Positions 33,478 to 42,852 are shown, counted from the first letter of the stretch. The stretch: 64,000 bases of DNA from Candidatus Gastranaerophilales bacterium (GCA_944325635.1 CALVBD010000003.1:62001-126000); one strand, 5' to 3'. Notes: generated by a model not told the origin, from the letters alone. Program-made: numbers and translations.

Positions 33478-35712
33478 TCAATCCCGTTTTATATTTAATA
33501 GCATTTCGTTCGGAATAAAGACTTCGTTAACACCCATTCGCGCGTTTACAAAAACGAATTCTAACGTCTCACCGTATGCTACATCCAGTAAGTTAAACGG
33601 AATTTTCAAATCAATAACTTTATCAAAAACAGCCTCAATATCTTTTGGATTTTGTAAAACCCATAAATTATTCGGAATAGCCTTTATCAAACGTAAAAAT
33701 CGTAATTTCCCTTCATTAATAGAAATTTGAATCTCATTATGAAACTTCTCTTTTGATATCGGAAGAATTTTTTCGGTTTTGTTTATCAAACGCAGAGGCG
33801 AAAGCGAATGTTTTTTATTCGAATTCCTTGTATAAATATACATCTGATATGTTTTATTGAAAAATTCGGGATTATTTGTCAAATATTCGTTCACATAAAA
33901 ACGCAGATAAAAGTTATCTCTATCATACCCGAAACAAATCTTGTCAAAGAATTTATTCTCTTTTAAAACAGGCCCATCCGGAATTGCAATACAACCTGCA
34001 TTAAGCCACGCATCATCACCGGTTTTATCTTTACCGTCAAGAATAGGATTAATCTCGCCTTTTGGATATCTGGAAGGTCTGGCAGCATTTGCCGACAAAG
34101 GACTGTCCAGATATTCCGGCACTTCTAATCCAAGATAAATATAAATATTTTTCAAATGTTCCCTGAATATATAATCAAAAATATTGTCACGCCCTGAATC
34201 ATTCGGTTCACCATACCACCAGAACCAGTCGCTGCCTTCTGCTATAAAAAGTTCTCTGCGGGCAAGTTCTATATTCGGATTATAAGGATTTTTCTTCACA
34301 TAATGTGCAAAGTCATCACGAACCTGTTTCAGATAACTCCACGCAAGATTTTTCATTGGTTCATCTATCCAAAGTTTAAAATTTCTGTTAATCCAGGAAC
34401 CTGAAGCTATATGTTTTAAAGGTTTATGATGTTTTTCTTTTTCGATATAATCACTTATCAAAACAGTTTGAAGAGAGTCATCTTTTTCAATAAGTTCATA
34501 TAACGTTTTTAAAAAAGTTATGCCGTCGTTCGGGTAATTTTCCCAACAATTTTCGCCATCCATAGCAATCGTAAGAATATGATGTTCATCCGGGGAAGAA
34601 AGTAATTTGCTTTGCATTACTTTTATTCTGTCATACAAATCATTAGCGGCAAATTCAGAGTCAAAATTCGGGTATTCAAAACTTATCAAATTTGAGATAA
34701 GCGAATTTCTAAAAATCATCTTCAAACCGTTTTTATATTCATAAGATTTCAAAAGATGATACGGATCTTCCAGATACCCTTTAAAATCTCTAACAAATTC
34801 AAAATTGATGGATTCGGCAAGAATTCCTTCGTCCGAAATTGACCACTCCGCACCAACCTCTTTGAATAAATCCAACTCTTTCGGGCTGACACAATGTTCT
34901 GACGGCCATATCCCTCGCGGACGTTTCCCGATAAGTTCTTCTATTCTGTCAAGCGCAGCAACAGTTTGAAGTTTTGCATCTAACGGCATTTTCAAATCAA
35001 CCGGCAGTCCCTCTTTGTTGGCAATTTTAATACTTTTTATATCTAGCAAAATCGGAACTATCGGATGATAATACGGACTCGTTGTAATCTCTATTTTGCC
35101 TTCTTCCACATATCTTCTGTAGGCAGGAATAATTCGTCTTATGATATCGCGCTGAATTTCAATAATTTTTTCTCTGTCTTTAAGGGTATAGCCTTTTCCT
35201 TTTTTGAATAATTTTTTCAATTCAATATATTCGTTTTTATAAGAAGGATCAAACCAAGCGAGATTAAAAAGTGCCATCAAATCAGAATATTCCTGATCGC
35301 TAAAAGCCAAAACATCAGCTTCCGCCATAGTCTGACGTTTCTGGAAAAGTCTGTTATATTCATCGTAAGGATAAATCATTGTACGATAATTTGAATCAAA
35401 AAAATTATTTAAAATAAATTCTTTATCATCTTTCGTCAAATTTTTTACATCCGTCACGGTCAAACGCGAATGCAAATCGTGCATTCCTTTTTCAGCATAA
35501 TCAATAAACGCATCGAGAAGAACAGGCACAACATTAAGATTTAATTTTATGTTTTTAAAATTATCGAGAATTGTCACCATATCAAGATAATCTTTAACAG
35601 CATGGAGCCTTGTCCATGGCATTAAATAATCTCCGTCGGGAGACAACTGATATACCGGCTGGTGCATATGCCAGTAGAATGCTATGGATAATTTTTTATT
35701 TTGGCTCATCAT
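33478..35712 (-). CDS. glycoside hydrolase family 57 (alpha-amylase/branching-type) protein
   Basis: A 744-residue glycan-processing enzyme. The GH57 landmarks are FYWHMHQPVY (motif 1, about residue 12), GIWPSEHCVSPKELD, the nucleophile-bearing region, and AMDGENCWENYPNDG (catalytic Asp/Glu). C-terminal beta-rich domains follow. The family cuts or rearranges alpha-1,4/1,6 glucans such as glycogen. Exact activity (amylase, branching or 4-alpha-glucanotransferase) cannot be set by eye. No signal peptide, so it is cytoplasmic. A glucokinase-like ROK gene lies 420 bp away on the opposite strand, fitting glucan breakdown. Confidence 0.9.
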   Translation of the reverse strand: MMSQNKKLSIAFYWHMHQPVYQLSPDGDYLMPWTRLHAVKDYLDMVTILDNFKNIKLNLNVVPVLLDAFIDYAEKGMHDLHSRLTVTDVKNLTKDDKEFILNNFFDSNYRTMIYPYDEYNRLFQKRQTMAEADVLAFSDQEYSDLMALFNLAWFDPSYKNEYIELKKLFKKGKGYTLKDREKIIEIQRDIIRRIIPAYRRYVEEGKIEITTSPYYHPIVPILLDIKSIKIANKEGLPVDLKMPLDAKLQTVAALDRIEELIGKRPRGIWPSEHCVSPKELDLFKEVGAEWSISDEGILAESINFEFVRDFKGYLEDPYHLLKSYEYKNGLKMIFRNSLISNLISFEYPNFDSEFAANDLYDRIKVMQSKLLSSPDEHHILTIAMDGENCWENYPNDGITFLKTLYELIEKDDSLQTVLISDYIEKEKHHKPLKHIASGSWINRNFKLWIDEPMKNLAWSYLKQVRDDFAHYVKKNPYNPNIELARRELFIAEGSDWFWWYGEPNDSGRDNIFDYIFREHLKNIYIYLGLEVPEYLDSPLSANAARPSRYPKGEINPILDGKDKTGDDAWLNAGCIAIPDGPVLKENKFFDKICFGYDRDNFYLRFYVNEYLTNNPEFFNKTYQMYIYTRNSNKKHSLSPLRLINKTEKILPISKEKFHNEIQISINEGKLRFLRLIKAIPNNLWVLQNPKDIEAVFDKVIDLKIPFNLLDVAYGETLEFVFVNARMGVNEVFIPNEMLLNIKRD

Positions 35713-35769
35713 AAAAAATCTCTTAACTCCGTTTGAAATAATTATATCATTTAAATGAAATTTTGGAAT

Positions 35770-36060
35770 AAAGAATTTAGTGAGGGGTGAGGGGTAAGAA
35801 AAAGTTACTTAGACACTAGGGAACTAAGAAAAAATTTTACGTCATTCTGAGGGCGCAACCCGAAAGAATCCAGCTTTTAGAATATGAAGAGTAATGAGTG
35901 AAAAAATTAATTTTTGTTGAACCATTCACTACTCACCACTCACTATTCACTTAAAAAAAACTGGATTGCTTCGGCTAAAGCCCGCAATGACGTAAAATCC
36001 ACCATGTAAAGGAAGGCGGCGCATAGCGCCAGATTGATTTCATTCACATAAAAATTTTTT
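35770..36060. repeat. mosaic of short dispersed repeats
   Basis: Non-coding. It contains GTCATTCTGAGGGCGCAACC with CGAAAGAATCCAGCTTTTAG (35842-35881), the hairpin-forming pair AGTAATGAGTGAAA / CACTACTCACCACTCACTAT (35886-35950), and GATTGCTTCGGCTAAAGCCC (35964-35983). It also holds the fragment GGAAGGCGGCGCATAGCGCC. Confidence 0.75.
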
Positions 36061-36132
36061 GGATTAATTCATATTTAAATATGTTTGTCATATTATAATA
36101 ATACGACTTGAAAAGAAAAGGGAGTAAGAATA

Positions 36133-37086
36133 ATGGTTAAAAACAGAATTGGAATTGATGTTGGCGGAACAAACGTCAAAATAGCACTGGTTGATTCAAA
36201 TGGTAAAATCGGATACTCGGATACTATTCCGACACGTGCGGAAATGGGTTACGAATACACTGTTAATAATATGAAACAGGCAATACGCGATTTGCTTACT
36301 GAAACAAAATTATCGCCAAAAGATATCGAAGGTATCGGCTTTGGATTACCTGGTCAGGTTGATTTTAAATCAGGGATTGTAAGATTAATCACAAATATTC
36401 CGGGCTGGGTTGAAATTCCTCTTGCAAAAATGATTGAAGATGAATTCCATATTCCGACACGTATTGATAACGACGTAAGATGTGCTGCACTTGGTGAATT
36501 AAATTTCGGTGCAGGAAAAGGTTGTGAAAATTTAATTTGTATTACGGTCGGAACAGGTATAGGCTCTGGTTTAATTGTAAACGGAAAACTCGTCCGCGGT
36601 GCCTCTAATGCTGCAGGTGAAATCGGACACATAAAACTTCAAATGCATGATGGACCGATTTGCGGCTGCGGAGATACCGGATGTTTGGAAGCCTTTGCAT
36701 CTGGTCCTTCAATTGTTGCAATGGCAGAAGAATATATTATGGGCGGGAAATCAACTAAATATCGTGAAATGGCAAACGGCAACGATATTACACCTTTCAT
36801 CGTGGCGGAAGCAGCAAAAGCTGGTGATGCTGTTGCACAAAGAATTTACACCAAAATGGGTGAATACATAGGAATTGGACTTGCAAGCGTCGTAAACCTT
36901 CTAAACCCTGAAAAAATTATTATAGGAGGCGGGGTTGCAGGAGCTGGAGACATTTTAATGAACCCGTTAAAAGAAACACTCAAAAAACGTGCGATGAAAA
37001 TTGCGGGCGATACAGTGGAAGTTGTTCCGGCACAACTTGGAAACACCGCCGGTGTCATCGGTGCAAGTTTACTTATCGAAAGTTAA
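36133..37086 (+). CDS. ROK-family glucokinase-like protein
   Basis: A 317-residue sugar kinase of the ROK family. The N-terminal phosphate loop is GIDVGGTNVKIALVD; ITVGTGIGSGLIVNGKLVRG is the catalytic region; the zinc/ROK signature CGCGDTGCLEAFASG is intact. Glucose is the usual substrate, giving glucose-6-phosphate; other hexoses are possible. AAAAGGGAGT precedes the ATG. It is divergent from the GH57 gene. Confidence 0.93.
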   Translation: MVKNRIGIDVGGTNVKIALVDSNGKIGYSDTIPTRAEMGYEYTVNNMKQAIRDLLTETKLSPKDIEGIGFGLPGQVDFKSGIVRLITNIPGWVEIPLAKMIEDEFHIPTRIDNDVRCAALGELNFGAGKGCENLICITVGTGIGSGLIVNGKLVRGASNAAGEIGHIKLQMHDGPICGCGDTGCLEAFASGPSIVAMAEEYIMGGKSTKYREMANGNDITPFIVAEAAKAGDAVAQRIYTKMGEYIGIGLASVVNLLNPEKIIIGGGVAGAGDILMNPLKETLKKRAMKIAGDTVEVVPAQLGNTAGVIGASLLIES

Positions 37087-37116
37087 AAAAAGGAGGCAAT
37101 TGCCTCCTTTTTTTTA
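37085..37116. terminator. bidirectional terminator
   Basis: A perfect palindrome, AAAAAAAGGAGGCA / TGCCTCCTTTTTTT, sits between the ROK gene and the convergent EF-hand-like gene. It overlaps the stop region of the latter. Confidence 0.88.
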
Positions 37117-37629
37117 ATTGATATAAATTCCGGATTTATGAGTTTCCATTTCTCGATTTTGAGTTTCCCACGGGCCATGCGGTCTGCTCTTAACCGAATT
37201 GATATCTTCTTCAATGGTCTTAGTTTCTTTTTTTAATTTCCCGTTTTCATCATATTCCTTTTTAATAACCACATCATTATATCCGTCCCCATCCTCATCA
37301 ATAAAAGTTGATGAAGAAGCATTCATATCCCATTCCGGTTTAGCTTCATAATGTGATGTTACGGAATAGATATCCTCTTTCCCGTCTCCATTGACATCTT
37401 TATAGACAATTTCTCTCATCAAATGTCCATCTTTATCGTACTGTTTTTCGAGTTTAGAACCGTCATCATTAATTTCCGTAACTATCTTTTTCGGACCAAA
37501 ACCGAAAATTCCGCCTTGCTGGTTAATTTTTGCGGAAAGACTTTGAACCTGTTGTTTCGGTTTTTGCTGGTTAACGTCCTTACCTTCAAAATTTCCGCCG
37601 GAATTTCTAATTGATAATAAACCCATCAT
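37114..37629 (-). CDS. EF-hand/dockerin-like calcium-binding repeat protein (paralogue)
   Basis: A 171-residue protein paralogous to the one at 12879-13331. It has DVNGDGKEDIYS and DEDGDGYNDV loops, YD-type segments (EKQYDKDGHLMREI, KKEYDENGKLKKE) and the shared tail TIEEDINSVKSRPH plus NREME. The N-terminus is unrelated and Gln/Lys-rich, with no classic signal peptide. Calcium binding is predicted from the loops. Two adjacent ATG codons (37629 and 37626) are possible starts, after GAAAGAAG. Five TCCTA repeats lie about 85 bases upstream. Confidence 0.75.
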   Translation of the reverse strand: MMGLLSIRNSGGNFEGKDVNQQKPKQQVQSLSAKINQQGGIFGFGPKKIVTEINDDGSKLEKQYDKDGHLMREIVYKDVNGDGKEDIYSVTSHYEAKPEWDMNASSSTFIDEDGDGYNDVVIKKEYDENGKLKKETKTIEEDINSVKSRPHGPWETQNREMETHKSGIYIN

Positions 37630-37712
37630 ATCTTCTTTCGTGTTTATTTAAAAAAGTGCCTATTGTATACATCTAATAAAACTTTTTGCCTAAAAAGATT
37701 GCTATTACGCCT

Positions 37713-37737
37713 TCCTATCCTATCCTATCCTATCCTA
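37713..37737. repeat. (TCCTA)5 tandem repeat
   Basis: Five uninterrupted 5-bp units lie 84 bases upstream of the EF-hand-like gene. Such tracts can change length by slippage. Confidence 0.85.
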
Positions 37738-37980
37738 TGAGGCATTATAACTGGGTTTTAGGCTATTTTAAACTTACATTTACATTTCATTACATAATAT
37801 ATGTTATCGGAAGAAGAAAAATTTCATCGCTACTGCTGGAGCGATCTTTCTCCCTCTCTCTTTGTGAGAGGGTAGAATTTGTTAATGAGCGTCAGCGAAT
37901 TTACAAATTCGGGTGAGGGTAGTAAACATCTTTAAACTTATATTTTATATTATGGGGCTTGTGCAGCCCCAACCCCTGCA

Positions 37981-38026
37981 CCGGTATTCTTTCTTTTGGT
38001 TGCGATGCCAAAAGAAAGAATACCGG
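37981..38026. repeat. long perfect hairpin with GCGATGC loop
   Basis: CCGGTATTCTTTCTTTTGG is followed by a short loop and its exact complement, CCAAAAGAAAGAATACCGG. It stands just before the sequence AAGAAAGAAAAACACGC. A related hairpin with the same loop bases stands at the other end of the island. Confidence 0.75.
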
Positions 38027-38395
38027 ACAAGAAAGAAAAACACGCTATATTACAGCGCTGCAAAGCAGCGCACGACCGAATGGATATAGTTAAATGCGAA
38101 AGCATTTAACCTCTTAAGCCTCACTATCGCACTTCGTGCACGTTCGGCAACCTTGCCTACTGTAGGTCTGAATAAAATCCCCCCTGCCTCCCTGTCTTGG
38201 ATTTGCTCCACGCTCGGAAAGTTTCGCTTTTGAACCTTTTTTCTATATACGCCTCGCGTAAAACGGCACCGCTCACAACAACAACGAAAACCCCACGTTT
38301 CCGTTGATTGTTGTTCGACTTTCGCTTCGCTTCTGCCTCTGCTCGGCTTGCTCAATTTCCTCGCTATCCGGACTATCGTCCCCTCTCACAAAACA

Positions 38396-38670
38396 ATTCA
38401 CCGGATTGTTTTGTTCGGCAGAGTGCAAATCCGCTTTACAAAGGGGGTCAAGTCAAAGCCTCCCTTGTAAAGGCGGATTGCAAGCAGAGGGCGGCGGCGT
38501 TGCAGACCCGTTTAACGCGAGCAACCAAGCAGGAGGTGGCGTAAGCACCGGAGGGTTTTCTCTTTTACCCCTCACCCACCCTTCGGGCACCCTCTCCCGC
38601 AAGGGGAGAGGGAATTTGATTTACCTCCCTTGTAAGGGAGGTGGCGCGAAGCGCCGGAGGGTTTTAAAGC
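38396..38670 (+). repeat. composite dispersed repeat, free copy
   Basis: It contains TCCCTTGTAAAGGCGGATT, GCAGACCCGTTTAACGCGAG, CAACCAAGCAGGAGGTGGCG and CCGGAGGGTTTT, then a second GTAAGGGAGGTGGCGCGAAG unit. The same composite, in the same order, is inside the cca gene at 55362-55529. No gene is seen in either strand. Confidence 0.8.
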
Positions 38671-38789
38671 GAGCGTGCGGTCCTGCCGCGATAGCGAGCA
38701 AAAAAGTTTGAAGGCTTTGCCTTCAACTACAGCCATTTGATTTCGCGGCGCGCAGCGCCGCTGTGTACTGCGTGGTTTTTCTTTTTCGG

Positions 38790-38836
38790 TTCACTTTTTC
38801 TTTTTGCATCGCAAACAAAAAGAAAAAGTGAACGTA
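38790..38836. repeat. long hairpin at the right end of the island
   Basis: GTTCACTTTTTCTTTTTG, a loop containing CATCG, and CAAAAAGAAAAAGTGAAC form a stem of about 18 bp. The nearby GCGTGGTTTTTCTTTTTC mirrors GAAAGAAAAACACGC at the left end (38030-38044). Confidence 0.7.
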
Positions 38837-38933
38837 CTGAAAAAGTTATAAGCTTCTATTTGTAATATTACCCCTCACCCGGGACTTTGTCCCACCCTCT
38901 CCCGCAAGGGGAGAGGGTATATTTCTTCTTCCG

Positions 38934-38963
38934 ATAACATATATTATGGGTTTGTTGTATAAT
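38934..38963 (+). promoter_or_regulatory. holA: holA promoter giving a probable leaderless mRNA
   Basis: ATAACA (38934-38939), an 18-base spacer and a perfect TATAAT (38958-38963) lie 6 bases before the ATG at 38970. The -35 is inside the right arm of the 27-bp inverted repeat. Confidence 0.5.
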
Positions 38964-38969
38964 TTCTGT

Positions 38970-39926
38970 ATGGCAATATATTTTTTCTACGGTGAAGAAG
39001 ATTTTAATATTGAACAAGAAATCGAAAAACTGAAAAAAGGTCTCGATAAAAATTTTTTGGAAATGAGTTTCAAAACTTATGATAACCCGAAGTTTGCAGA
39101 CCTGATTTCCATCCTCAGAACCCAACCCATGATGTTTGGGAAAATGCTTATCGTAATCAATTGCATTGATTATTTTTCTAAAACTTTTGACGACAAAGAA
39201 ATGAAAGAAATTACGGAGGCTCTTGAAAATAATAACGAAAATCTTGATATAGTATTTGTCGCACAACTTCCGCGCGATGAGGGTAAAAAACTTGACAGCA
39301 GGAAAAAATTCTTTAAAACCCTTGCCAAATATAATGCCAAAGAATGTGCAGTCATTCCATCCTACAAAACAGCAGAACTTGAAGCATGGCTTACAAAACA
39401 GGCAAAGTCAAAAAAACTCAAACTTGATGGAAAAGCTGCGACTGCAATGATTTCGCAAATCGGCAATAACCTCAGGCAGCTTGATACTGAATTAGAAAAA
39501 CTTAAACTGATGGCTTATCCGAACGATCTTGTAACCGCTGATATGGTTCGGGAAATCTGTATTTCAAATGAAGATTTGTTTGCATTTTCGGATTATCTTA
39601 TGGAAGGTAAAAAGGATTTAGCACTCAAAGAATATCGACGCTTACTGGAAAAAAAGTATTGTCTGGAGATAGTTTCAACCCTTCAGACAATGGTTAGGAG
39701 ATGGATAATATTAAAAGCAAAATCTTCAGAATGCACCCCTTCTGAATTATCGCGTTTAACAGGCCAGCATGAATATGTCGTAAAACTTACACTGCAAAAA
39801 TTAAAATCAACAAACCTCAAAGACCTTGTTAAACTTAAACAAAATATAACCGAAGCAGAATACAAAATTAAATCGGGTCAGTCACAAAACCCTGAAGCGG
39901 AGGTAGAAAATGCCTTCTTCAAATAA
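38970..39926 (+). CDS. holA: DNA polymerase III subunit delta
   Basis: Clamp-loader subunit that opens the sliding clamp; 318 residues from this start. The start MAIYFFYGEEDFNIEQEIEK is typical of HolA (YFFYGEE, then DxxL-type helix). Further on, LPRDEGKKLDSRKKFFKTLA, the helical lid region and FAFSDYLMEGKKDLALKEY are as expected. An ATG at 38946 is upstream of the promoter's -10 and was not chosen. Its last 17 bases overlap holB. Confidence 0.88.
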   Translation: MAIYFFYGEEDFNIEQEIEKLKKGLDKNFLEMSFKTYDNPKFADLISILRTQPMMFGKMLIVINCIDYFSKTFDDKEMKEITEALENNNENLDIVFVAQLPRDEGKKLDSRKKFFKTLAKYNAKECAVIPSYKTAELEAWLTKQAKSKKLKLDGKAATAMISQIGNNLRQLDTELEKLKLMAYPNDLVTADMVREICISNEDLFAFSDYLMEGKKDLALKEYRRLLEKKYCLEIVSTLQTMVRRWIILKAKSSECTPSELSRLTGQHEYVVKLTLQKLKSTNLKDLVKLKQNITEAEYKIKSGQSQNPEAEVENAFFK

Positions 39927-40791
39927 TAACGTGAGAGAAAATTATCCTTTTTTAATTAACTATTTTACAAAAGGAATTGAAAACGAAAACAAAAACATAG
40001 CGCACTGCATACTGTTTTACGGAACGGATATTCAGGCACAATACGATCTTGCAATGGAAATTGCGAGATTACTAAACTGCACCGGAGACAGAACTCCTGA
40101 ATGTACCTGTCTAAACTGCAATTGGATTAGAGAAAACCAGCACCCTGCGGTCTTAACTATTTCAAAAGTGGACAATAAACCAGCAAATGACGATTCAAAA
40201 ACAGTAATTTCTATAGATCAGGCAAGAATGATAAAAAATGATTTACTTGTATCGTCAGATTATCACAGGGTTTTAATTTTCTGTGACAAGGATAAGGACG
40301 GTAATGTATGCGGGCTCAACGAAACAAACTTTCAGGAGCCGACGGCAAATGCACTTTTAAAAACATTCGAGGAACCGCCGTCAAAAACGACTTTCTTTTT
40401 CCTGACAAAAGACAAATCCGATATGATTTCCACAATAATCTCCCGCGCGCAATGTTTCTTTGTTCCGTCAATGCAAGAGGATACCCGCGACTTTTCGCTC
40501 GTAAAAAATTCGATAGAAGGCTACCTTGAACTTGACAGGAATGAAGTTCTGGACTTGAACGATAAACTCTTAGCACTTGCACGCGAAAATGAGCCGATGG
40601 AAGTTTTAATACAAATCCAAAATTATATGACAGAACTTTTAAAATCAAATCTTCACAATAAAATGTTGAAAATTAAACTTATTCACGATATCAACGCAGT
40701 AGAAAAAGCAAAAAAAGAACTCCAATTAAACATGAATATTCAGACAATTATTGAAAATCTTTGCTTTGCTTTAATTCTTCAGTGCTATTAA
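39910..40791 (+). CDS. holB: DNA polymerase III subunit delta'
   Basis: Clamp-loader stator subunit, AAA+ fold without ATPase activity; 293 residues. It shows IAHCILFYGTDIQAQYDLAM, a zinc module with CTGDRTPECTCLNCNWI, and QARMIKNDLLVSSDYHRVLI. NALLKTFEEPPSKTTFFFLT, the HolB signature, and the SRAQCF turn follow. The C-terminal collar domain is short. Overlap with holA by 17 bases gives translational coupling, so the two clamp-loader subunits are made together. Confidence 0.92.
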   Translation: MPSSNNNVRENYPFLINYFTKGIENENKNIAHCILFYGTDIQAQYDLAMEIARLLNCTGDRTPECTCLNCNWIRENQHPAVLTISKVDNKPANDDSKTVISIDQARMIKNDLLVSSDYHRVLIFCDKDKDGNVCGLNETNFQEPTANALLKTFEEPPSKTTFFFLTKDKSDMISTIISRAQCFFVPSMQEDTRDFSLVKNSIEGYLELDRNEVLDLNDKLLALARENEPMEVLIQIQNYMTELLKSNLHNKMLKIKLIHDINAVEKAKKELQLNMNIQTIIENLCFALILQCY

Positions 40792-40795
40792 CAAA

Positions 40796-40824
40796 TTGCC
40801 ACTCAGCCTACCTTAGAATATAAT
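40796..40824 (+). promoter_or_regulatory. strong promoter giving a probable leaderless mRNA
   Basis: TTGCCA (40796-40801), a 17-base spacer and perfect TATAAT (40819-40824) precede the ATG at 40832 by 7 bases. No ribosome-binding site is possible. Confidence 0.65.
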
Positions 40825-40831
40825 ATTATAT

Positions 40832-42490
40832 ATGAGAAAGTTTGATATCTTTAATCAGTTTAGGGATGCGGTAATTATAGTAAACAACAGGCGGGAAGTG
40901 GTTTATCAAAACTGTACTTTCAAACGCTGGTTTGCAGATTTTTCGAGCTTAAAAAAATTCTCACATAATTACAACTTTGATATCTGTCCGCTCTCCAGCG
41001 AAAATATCGAAAACTATTCTCCCATCTATCATGCACTTAATTGTAATGAAGATTTTTTTGCCTGCGTTTCTTATCAACATAACAGAGAAAATATTTCCTA
41101 TTACGATATGTCTGTTATTAAAAAAGGAAAATATTCCATTTTCTTTTTCTCTGATGTAAGCGCTCAAAATGAACTTTCAAAATTTCAAAAACGATATGAA
41201 AAACTCCAAAATGAATATAAAAACTTGGAAGAAGAAAACGAAGATTTACAAAAAATCAAACAAAAAGCCCAATCCCAAGCTATCCGGATTGCCCTCATAA
41301 ACAAAGTTTCCAACATTGTCAGAGAATCCACGGACATATCTAAAATTCTCAATTCCGCCCTGACAGAACTTGCCATGATGTTTGGTGCTTTCAAAGCATA
41401 TTACGCTGAAACAAAAAATAAAAATTTTAAAATTATCGAAATTTTCGGCGGAAAAATTAATAATAGCGATGACCTAATTGCCTTTGATAATGAAACTTTC
41501 AGTACCATTTGTGCAAACGAAATATCAGTTGTCCACTGCTTAAAAGAATACATTGACGCAAAACCTTTCAAACAATCAGTAATGCGGGTAGTAGTGCCGG
41601 TATTTCACCTCCAAAAACTAATCGGAGTAATAGTTTTACTCTCTTACCACAAACGAGAATTATCAGAAGAACTCGAAATTTTGGAAGCAATTTCCTTCCA
41701 GCTTGGCAACGCTATAATACGCGCCCAGCTTTATCAAAAAAATATACAAACCGTTAAAGAACTCAAAACTGCACTGAAAGAACTTAAAGAAACTCAATTA
41801 CAGCTTATAAACTCTGAAAAAATGGCCTCTTTAGGTCAATTGGTTGCCGGAGTTGCACATGAAATCAATACGCCGGTCGCTTCAATAAAATCAAATAACG
41901 GACTTCTTGCAAAACTTATTCCGCAAATAGAAAATACTGAAATTGCAGATATAATGCAGGAAATCAACCACATAGACAGTGAAGCAATTCAAAGAATCAG
42001 TAACATTGTCGTGTCTCTGAAAAAGTTCGTAAGGCTTGATGAGGCGGAGCTTCAGGAGGCAGACATAAATAAAGAGCTTGATTTGACGCTGGAATTAATC
42101 CGCCATGAAACTAAAAACCGTATAGAAATCGTAAAAAATTACGGAAACCTGCCGCTTATAAACTGTTACCCGAATATGCTTAATCAAGTATTTACCAATA
42201 TTTTAGTCAATGCTTGTCAAGCAATTGAAGGAAAAGGAACAATAAAAATCACCACGAAGTTTGAGGGCGAAACATTGACTGTGAGCATAAAAGACACCGG
42301 AAAAGGAATTCCTGAAGACGAAATTGATAAAATTTTTACGGCAGGATATACAACAAAAGGAGTAGGAATCGGCACAGGACTTGGTTTAGCGATTTCTGCG
42401 AAAATAATTGAAAAGCATAACGGGAAAATTATTGTAAATAGTGAGGTTGGCAAAGGCAGCGAATTCATTATTACTATCAATAGTAAGTAG
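40832..42490 (+). CDS. soluble PAS-GAF sensor histidine kinase
   Basis: A 552-residue histidine kinase with no membrane helices. A PAS-like domain is at about 10-105, a coiled coil at about 110-155, and a GAF-like domain at about 160-295. Then comes HisKA with phospho-acceptor H343 in GVAHEINTPVASIKS. The ATPase domain is intact: N box NILVNACQAI, G1 DTGKGIP and G2 GTGLGLAIS. No response-regulator gene is adjacent, so it is an orphan in this window. It begins 7 bases after a perfect -10 element. Confidence 0.93.
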   Translation: MRKFDIFNQFRDAVIIVNNRREVVYQNCTFKRWFADFSSLKKFSHNYNFDICPLSSENIENYSPIYHALNCNEDFFACVSYQHNRENISYYDMSVIKKGKYSIFFFSDVSAQNELSKFQKRYEKLQNEYKNLEEENEDLQKIKQKAQSQAIRIALINKVSNIVRESTDISKILNSALTELAMMFGAFKAYYAETKNKNFKIIEIFGGKINNSDDLIAFDNETFSTICANEISVVHCLKEYIDAKPFKQSVMRVVVPVFHLQKLIGVIVLLSYHKRELSEELEILEAISFQLGNAIIRAQLYQKNIQTVKELKTALKELKETQLQLINSEKMASLGQLVAGVAHEINTPVASIKSNNGLLAKLIPQIENTEIADIMQEINHIDSEAIQRISNIVVSLKKFVRLDEAELQEADINKELDLTLELIRHETKNRIEIVKNYGNLPLINCYPNMLNQVFTNILVNACQAIEGKGTIKITTKFEGETLTVSIKDTGKGIPEDEIDKIFTAGYTTKGVGIGTGLGLAISAKIIEKHNGKIIVNSEVGKGSEFIITINSK

Positions 42491-42852
42491 GTTTTGTAAA
42501 CTTATGTTACAGAATTCATGTTAATATTATTGAATTAACCTTAATGTTAATTAAACAATCACAAGATTTGGATAAATAATTCATTTAAACTAAGAAAAAT
42601 TACAAAAAATATGTTATTATGAAAATATAAAGATAAAGTGTAGGTAATACCCTTAATAACATAAATTATTTACACTTATTCCCCTTAAAATAAAACAGTC
42701 ACTAGACATCACAACAAAATTGACAAACAGTAAAGGTTAGATTTGTTACAAATATTTAATATAAATAAGGTAAAAAGGCAATAATATTCACAAAGAATTT
42801 TTTATAAAATTGTAAGTGTAGAATATTATTTCTGGTGTCGGAGGAAAATTTA
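42491..42852. promoter_or_regulatory. long A/T-rich leader or control region of the HEAT-repeat gene
   Basis: No gene is seen. An imperfect inverted repeat, TTAATATTATTGAATTAA / TTAATGTTAATTAA (about 42520-42555), and A/T-rich tracts lie here. GGAGGAAAA precedes the ATG at 42853. Its 360-bp length suggests a regulated leader, without a recognisable riboswitch. Confidence 0.35.

Larger units (their letters stand above)
37793..38948. repeat. non-coding island flanked by perfect 27-bp inverted repeats
   Basis: The 27 bases at 37793-37819 (start CATAATATATGTTATCGG) are the exact reverse complement of 38922-38948. Between them lie about 1.1 kb with many dispersed-repeat units and G+C-rich text but no convincing gene. 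Inside, two long hairpins are nearly the same distance from the ends: 37981-38026 and 38795-38834. The right arm reaches into the upstream control region of holA. Confidence 0.8.

Noticed and set aside
38050-38711. Reading frames within the 38-kb repeat island
   Set aside because: They coincide with repeat units, have no ribosome-binding sites, and their translations are those of the repeats (e.g. PLYKGGQVKASLVKAD).
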